A DNA stretch of 64,000 nucleotides from Sorghum bicolor (Eukaryota > Streptophyta > Magnoliopsida > Poales > Poaceae): the NCBI RefSeq assembly GCF_000003195.3, contig NC_012876.2:60816407-60880406 (forward strand). The letters run 5' to 3'. The notes beneath the pieces are model-generated. The model ran no database searches. It had not been told where the DNA came from and saw nothing but the letters and a program-made list of their open reading frames with translations. Below, in pieces: positions 58,677 through 64,000 of the stretch; positions within the stretch are counted from its first letter, which is position 1, and every line of letters begins with the position of its first letter. The position numbers and the translations under genes are program-made.

Positions 58677-59378
58677 CTATGAACTAAACATGTTCAGGAG
58701 TGTGACCCTGCTTTGGACTAATCTCCTGAACAGAAGTCCTGCTCCATCCTCGATATCTCTGATGTTACACTCTAACACCTGCAACTGCTCCTCGCAGATA
58801 ACTGAAGCTTTCTTCTGGAACGCCTTCAAGATAATAGATGATTTGGGCATTGCAATTTGCTTGGCCAGGATATGCACTGTTGACTCAAGAAGAGAGGTAG
58901 TGATCTCTCTAGCCTCGCTCAACAGCCGCAAGATCCTGCAGTCCTCATCAAAGGCAACCTTCTTTGCAGCCTTCTTGAAATGTTTCTTTGCCTTCTTCAC
59001 CAAGCGGAAGTAAGACTGGATCTTGGCCTGAATTGCAGCATCATCTGCTTTTCTGAGAGAGACTTGCAGATCTTGGATGATGGCCTTCAACTCGGTGAAG
59101 TCCTCATGCATGACGTTGCAGAGATCCAATAGCTCAAGAGAGCGTTCCATCTCTCCATCCAACATTTTCCTCTGTTGTGAGGAGCAAACTTGGTTGCTAG
59201 GCAGGCACATAATCTCCTCAATGGAGTTGTAGATGTCTCCAAGCCTCCTTAGACCATTGGAGATTGTCTCAATGGTCATCGAGGGCGAAGAGGTGCATGC
59301 CTCAAGGATTTGTAGCTCCTCCTCAACTTTGGAGGCAGGCCTAGAAGGTAGACTGATTGATCTTTGGTGGCAAGCCAT
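58677..59378 (-). CDS. DUF241 family protein (cluster copy 3)
   Basis: A single-exon intact gene of 233 residues. It begins MACHQRSISLPSRP, the usual Ser/Arg/Pro-rich DUF241 N-terminus, then a helical body with EEIMCLPSNQV, SLELLDLCNVMHEDFTELK, LQVSLRKADDAAIQAKIQS, a Lys-rich segment (LVKKAKKHFKKAAKK), ILRLLSEAREITTSLLESTV and the C-terminal LFRRLVQSRVTLLNMFSS. It is predicted almost all helical with coiled-coil character and no membrane segment. The biochemical function of DUF241 proteins (Pfam PF03087) is unknown; some plant relatives are linked to root and shoot development. A TATAAATA box at 59473-59480 lies about 95 bp upstream of the start codon. Confidence 0.92.
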   Translation of the reverse strand: MACHQRSISLPSRPASKVEEELQILEACTSSPSMTIETISNGLRRLGDIYNSIEEIMCLPSNQVCSSQQRKMLDGEMERSLELLDLCNVMHEDFTELKAIIQDLQVSLRKADDAAIQAKIQSYFRLVKKAKKHFKKAAKKVAFDEDCRILRLLSEAREITTSLLESTVHILAKQIAMPKSSIILKAFQKKASVICEEQLQVLECNIRDIEDGAGLLFRRLVQSRVTLLNMFSS

Positions 59379-60255
59379 GGCTGTTGCTGGCTCTTTTATG
59401 TTTGTTGGCTGTGGAGATGAGAGGTGAGATAGCAGGTGTTGGGTTGAGTGTACTGGCCTCCAGCTTGAGGCCTATTTATACCCAAGAAGTGTGCGAGGTG
59501 GCATGGCATCATGTTGATGGTGAACAAACATAATTCTTCCTTTTTGTTTTCCAAACTTTCTAACTACTATGGTTTGAAACCTGCAAGGTGGCTACAGCAC
59601 ATGGAGTCTGTTACATGACTCAGCTTAGTTCTGTTTTTTTTTAATTTCAGTAGCTATCCTCCCAATGAGCTATCACATTGCCATGTTCCAGCTATTGGCG
59701 GCAATAATCAACAGGTTAGTTAAGCTCAACTGGTGGATCTTGACATAATTGCATGCTCAAGCTCATTTTAGTGGATTGCTAACCAATTATTATTTGTGGT
59801 GACAAGCGTGTTATGGAGCCAGTGTGCAATTCTTAATTTGAAAAGATGCTTTATTCAGCGGAATTCATGCTACTTACACGCTCAACCTCGTGTGTTGGAG
59901 CTGACTTGTTTTAGGTGTGGGAAGCAAGATCCACCCCACGAGGATCCTTTGCTTGTTGCTTGGACAACACATGGCATCTACATAACATGCACATCTCTAC
60001 TGAAGCATTACAAAGATTAACTTCTTTAAGCGTCAATAACGATGAGCATCTTTTGAGTATTCTAAAAATTAACATAATTAAACTGTTAAAAAACTTGACA
60101 ACAATACTTTTTTGAGCGGATCCATAAACAGTAAAATTGGTAACAGTAGTTTGACCAAAACTGTGACCTTTTCAGTAATTTTCTGTACAGTTGCTCATTT
60201 ACAGGTATGCTACAAAATTATGACCAATCGCAAGGGATTGGAGCTGGTGCATAAT
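59379..60255. other. Spacer with cluster flank repeat
   Basis: It holds the promoter of copy 3 and a flank repeat at about 59895-59990 (GAGCTGACTTG, GCAAGATCCACCCCACGAGG, TTGCTTGTTGC) that recurs near 61445, 62085 and 63730. Confidence 0.7.
59473..59480 (-). promoter_or_regulatory. TATA box of DUF241 copy 3
   Basis: TATAAATA on the minus strand, about 95 bp before the start codon at 59378. Confidence 0.65.
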
Positions 60256-60978
60256 CTATAAACTGAGAGTGTTGAGGAGAGAGACTCTGCTCTGGATCAA
60301 TTTCCTGAACAAAGTCTCAACTACGCTCTCAAGATCTACAATGACCAACTCTGTATCTTGCAATTTCTCCTCGCAAACAACTCTTCTTTTCTTGATTGCC
60401 TTGGAAACAAGGGACCATTTGCTGGAACTTGAGATAGCAATTTGCTTCGATAGAAGATAGGACAAGGATTCTAGCATGGAGATTGCAATCTCCCTGGCTT
60501 CAGCCAAATGCTTGACCACCCTGCAGCTGTCCTTATCAACTGAAGTAGGCTTCTTGCTGATCTTCTTGAACTGATTATGTGCTTTCTTGGCCAAGTGGAT
60601 GTAAGACTGGATCCTGGCTTGAAGGGCCAAGTCATCTCCTCTCTTGATAGCCAGCTGCATCTCCTGGATGTTGATCTTGATCTCTGAAAAGTTCTCTTGC
60701 ATGGTGTTGCAGAGATCGAGCAAGACAAGGGAGAGCTCGACCTCTTGCTCTACCATTTTCCTCTGTTGTAATCGGCACAGGCTAGCTTGGCTACTGGATG
60801 AGCAAATTGTCTGCTCAATGTTGTTGTACACTTCTCCAAGCCTTTTGATACCATCGACAATTGTCTCAATGGTAGCAGAAGAGATGGTTTCCTTGAGGCT
60901 CTGCAGCTGTTCTTCAATGTCGATTTCTTCAGATCGAAGGCTGGAAGGCAAACTCGTGGATCTGATAATGGAAGCCAT
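60256..60978 (-). CDS. DUF241 family protein (cluster copy 2)
   Basis: A single-exon gene of 240 residues starting [18 protein letters not shown]. The family body is complete: [99 protein letters not shown] and the C-terminal [18 protein letters not shown]. The same frame stays open upstream to an ATG at 61161, but a TATATATA box at 61053-61060 falls inside that extension, so 60978 is the better start. It is closest to copy 1 by eye (shared KKRRVVCEE and SKWSL). Function is unknown. Confidence 0.92.
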   Translation of the reverse strand: MASIIRSTSLPSSLRSEEIDIEEQLQSLKETISSATIETIVDGIKRLGEVYNNIEQTICSSSSQASLCRLQQRKMVEQEVELSLVLLDLCNTMQENFSEIKINIQEMQLAIKRGDDLALQARIQSYIHLAKKAHNQFKKISKKPTSVDKDSCRVVKHLAEAREIAISMLESLSYLLSKQIAISSSSKWSLVSKAIKKRRVVCEEKLQDTELVIVDLESVVETLFRKLIQSRVSLLNTLSL

Positions 60979-62456
60979 GGCTGAAACTGGAAGTGAAGAG
61001 AATGGAGAGAAAATTATCTGCAATGGTGTCGACCAGGTATACGGTTTCCCGGTATATATAACCAAAGAAGCTGAAGCAATGGCATTGTGGACCCTACCGA
61101 CAAGAAGAATCTCTCTGGTCATGAAGTGCTGGGCTGTTGCGACATAGCCACTAGTCTCCACTGCAGGTTGATGCTTTCTGTATGTTCAACCTGAGCAAGA
61201 GGAATCTCTGAATGTGGCCTGATGAAGCTCTCATAGTGCTATCTCCCAATTATAAGCAGCATGTATTATGTTGTTTACATTGAGATCTAGATCATGAGAT
61301 CAGTGAACGTGCAAGGAAACAAGGAAAGAACGGTTGACCTGCTAGCTTCACCCACAGTTGCTGCCTCGTTGCCTGGTTGTTTCTCATGCTGGCAGGAGGA
61401 ATCAGCAAGGCAGCTCAGATTTCGTGATGTGTGATAGCAATTGGCTGGAGCTGGCATGTATGCTAGTCGGTTTGGGGAGCAAGATCCACTCTGCAAGCAT
61501 CTTTTGCTTGTTGTTTAGCAGGCACATCTCATGTGAGTGACTATCATGTCCATCTTGATTCTGGCTGCTGCACAACAAATACAACCATATTTTTTTTCTG
61601 ATAATATTTATTTGAATTTGGAATAGCAAACAAAAATGTGTTATCTAGCATACTCACGCATTGCATGCATAAGCAGTGATGTGGACACTTTTTTCTCACT
61701 TGAATTTTTTTTGTGTACATTTATATCTCATAAATACATAAAAAGGGCTTGTGACAACAGTGATCATGAAAGGAAATATGAGCGAGCTGTTTCTTTGGCA
61801 GTTTATGCTTCTAGTGAGGAATGCTTGCTTCATTTCTGCAGGCTCCGAAGCTCCTTGCATCGTTGTCATGTTCCCTACTGTGTTTACAACATTTAGAATC
61901 TGGGTTTCATAATCCCGAGACTGACTCATATGCTGTTCAATTTTGTAATGTATTATGCCTAACCGAATCACATTGCCATGTTGTAAATACCGGCAGCAAG
62001 AATAAGCATGGAGCTTACTGTATGTGCTCTACATGTTATTGCATCTGATTTTGAATTATTATCAACTGCAGGCTTAAGCCTCATGGCTGGAGCTGACATG
62101 CTATCACTTAGAGAGAGAGCATGATCCACTTTACAAGGATCTTCTGTCTGCTGTTGAGCAACATTTCATTTGCTTAGCTGTGACTGAACCGTTACCATTT
62201 TTTTTCATAACACCAGAAAAGTTTACTATTTTCTGGACAAGAAAAAGGAAACAGCAGAAAAACTGACAGCATGAGATGGATCAAAACTTTTGATTTTCTC
62301 ATTGAGAATATCTATGTACACTTTCTCATAATATACATCAAAAAATTGTTTTCATGATTAGCTAATCCTCGAAAAGTCGGATACTAATCACTAGGAATCA
62401 CAGTTGGTGTATGATCTACAAGCAAAGAGCATTCAGAAGAGAAACCCTGCTCTGGA
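60979..62456. other. Spacer within the DUF241 cluster
   Basis: It contains the copy 2 promoter and two flank repeats, at about 61440-61540 and 62085-62175. The flank at 62085 has no gene of its own. No other gene is seen. Confidence 0.6.
61053..61060 (-). promoter_or_regulatory. TATA box of DUF241 copy 2
   Basis: TATATATA about 75 bp upstream of the start codon at 60978. Its position excludes the longer in-frame ATG at 61161 as the main start. Confidence 0.65.
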
Positions 62457-63134
62457 TCAGTTCCTGAACAAAGTCTCAACTCCACTCTCAAGATCAACAA
62501 TGTCCAACTCCAACTCCTGCAGTTGCTCCTCCTCACACACAACTCTTCTCTTCCGGAAAGTCTTGGAGATGAGAGACCACTTGCTGTGACTTGGTACCAC
62601 CATTTGTTTCGACAAGAGTTGGGATGAAGATTCCAGCATCAAGACAGCAGTCTCCCTGGCTTCAGACATCACCTTGATCAGTTTGCAGCTTTCCTGATCA
62701 GCTGCTGCAGACTCCTTGCTGATATTCTTGAACTGTTTTTGTGTCTTCTTCGCCATACGGATGTATGACTGGATCTTGGTTTGAACAACTGCATCATCTC
62801 CTCTCTTGAGAGCCAGCTGCATGTCCAGGATGCTTTCATTGAGCTCAGAGAAGCTTTCTTGCATTGTGTTGCAAAGGTCGAGCAAGACAAGCGAGCACTC
62901 AAGCTCTTGCTCCACTGCTTTCCTCTGCTTTGGAACTTGGCTGCTAGGTAAGCACACAAGCTCACTAATGTAGTTGTAAATTTCTCCAAGCTTTCTCAAA
63001 CCATCGCACATGGTTCCTATGGTGGCACAAGATGAAGAGATGGTTGTGTTCAAGCTCTGGAGCTGTTCTTCAACATTGACGTCATTGGAGCGAGGACTGG
63101 AAGGCACGCTAGCTGATCTGAGGTGGAAGGCCAT
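62457..63134 (-). CDS. DUF241 family protein with frameshifted C-terminus (cluster copy 1)
   Basis: A single-exon frame of 225 residues starting [18 protein letters not shown]. It has the full family body ([80 protein letters not shown]) but stops at ETLFRN, where copy 2 continues [13 protein letters not shown] single-base deletion (AGGAACTGATCC against AGGAAATTGATCC) creates the stop; the lost tail is still readable in the next frame. An in-frame ATG at 63227 would start almost at the TATA box (63238-63246), so 63134 is preferred. The product lacks the last ~14 conserved residues and may be functional or decaying. Confidence 0.85.
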   Translation of the reverse strand: MAFHLRSASVPSSPRSNDVNVEEQLQSLNTTISSSCATIGTMCDGLRKLGEIYNYISELVCLPSSQVPKQRKAVEQELECSLVLLDLCNTMQESFSELNESILDMQLALKRGDDAVVQTKIQSYIRMAKKTQKQFKNISKESAAADQESCKLIKVMSEARETAVLMLESSSQLLSKQMVVPSHSKWSLISKTFRKRRVVCEEEQLQELELDIVDLESGVETLFRN

Positions 63135-64000
63135 GGCTTCAATGGAAGCTGAAGTGCTCTGTTTTCCTCTAGAAATGGAAGAGAAGAGAGCACAAAGGAA
63201 ACTGCTGAAATGCTGTCGACCTGCCATGGTTGTCCTCTATATATATAATGAAAAAGCTGAAGAAGTGGCATCGCTGACCTTGTAGACAGCAAGAATCTTA
63301 TCGGTGACAAGGTGCTATTGAGCTTCTGGCCAACATGGGATGTCTAGATAACTGGAAGCAAAATCACCTGCACGATTGTGTAGTTTAATCATTTAATGTT
63401 AGATTCAGATCGTATGAAGAGAGGATAGCTGGATGCTGCATATTAACAGAAGCAACATTTGAATTCAATATTCATGATTATTCTTCATGTCACCTTGCAA
63501 TGCTGGCATGTTTGGCCTGACTGCTGTGCTGTCAGCATTTAGAATAATCTCTGAAACCGGCGATTGCAAGATGATCAACGTGTCATCCAAATTTCTTGAG
63601 CATTTGGTGTAACTGTGTAAGTGATCAATCGCACTGTCATGTTCCAACTATTAACAGCAATAATCAGCATGGAAGCTCATTCTAGTGCTGATCAATTATT
63701 GGTTGCGAACGAACTTAAACTTCATGGCTGGGGTTGGCAAGTTATTGGTTAAAGAGAGCAAGATCTACTTTGCAAGAATCTTGTGCCTGTTGTTGAGGCA
63801 CATCCATGTGAATATAAACGTGGGCATCTCATCGACTAATTTCTTTGATGATACCAAACATGAAGAGCATCTTCTTAATATATTTTTTTCGAGCTAAACT
63901 TCAGCTGAAGCTCCCAATTTCAGGTGATTTGTTTTGTGTTTTCCATGTCAAGCTAGGAGAAGAAATATAGTAGCAGACAGTTTGGGACATGATATGGATC
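63135..64000. other. Promoter of DUF241 copy 1 and right-end flank
   Basis: It contains the TATA box and a further flank repeat at about 63640-63830 (AGCAAGATCTACTTTGCAAG, TTGTGCCTGTTGTTGAG). The cluster may continue beyond the window. Confidence 0.55.
63238..63246 (-). promoter_or_regulatory. TATA box of DUF241 copy 1
   Basis: TTATATATA on the minus strand, about 104 bp upstream of the start codon at 63134. Confidence 0.6.

Noticed and set aside
60979..61161. Upstream in-frame start for DUF241 copy 2
   Set aside because: The extension contains the TATA box and has no DUF241 similarity. The MASIIRS start matches the other copies.
1..64000. CRISPR array, prokaryotic operon or phage features
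   Set aside because: No regularly spaced repeats with unique spacers exist, and genes are intron-split and eukaryotic throughout.

Overview
The window is nuclear DNA from a grass, most likely an Andropogoneae genome such as sorghum. The evidence is split eukaryotic genes with very GC-rich 5' exons, many Stowaway and Tourist-like MITEs, CACTA, hAT, PIF-like and L1 remnants, and a nuclear copy of organellar rRNA. The species is an inference. No operons, CRISPR arrays or tRNA genes were seen.

Layout. From 1 to about 20 kb there is no convincing protein gene. This part is transposon-rich: a CACTA element at 160-1860 carrying a nested hAT-like element, many MITEs, a 5'-truncated L1 at 12.47-13.86 kb and a long GA microsatellite. 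At 20188-25763 (+) is an INDETERMINATE-domain (IDD) zinc-finger transcription factor in three exons, followed at 26.2 kb by a broken L1 relic. At 29678-33314 (-) is a 15-exon rhamnogalacturonate lyase (650 aa). From 33.3 to 39.5 kb there are only repeats, including a GC-rich PIF-like element. At 39525-40277 (-) is a single-exon hypothetical gene. At 41737-46441 (-) is a ten-exon O-fucosyltransferase-family gene (579 aa). From 46.4 to 50 kb there are an L1 fragment and MITEs, one of them split by a younger MITE.

At 50285-53689 (-) is a 13-exon WD40 gene matching EIPR1/TSSC1 (351 aa). It stands head to head, with 357 bp between start codons, with HCF244 at 54046-56306 (+, eight exons, 385 aa), a chloroplast psbA/PSII assembly factor. 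After a short organellar LSU-rRNA relic at 56.7 kb, the right end (57-64 kb) is a tandem cluster of DUF241 genes on the minus strand: two intact copies, one with a frameshifted C-terminus, one pseudogene, and an orphan flank repeat that may mark a lost copy.

The genes do not form one pathway. RG-lyase is a cell-wall pectin enzyme, EIPR1 acts in endosomal trafficking, and HCF244 in photosystem II biogenesis. Exon models were built by hand from splice sites, reading-frame continuity and recalled family sequences; each closes exactly in frame. The most interesting observations are two GC-AG introns at conserved positions, a partial exon duplication whose extra splice acceptor is dead, the divergent gene pair, the DUF241 cluster and several nested transposons with intact target-site duplications. 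I did not find a clearly new biological system.
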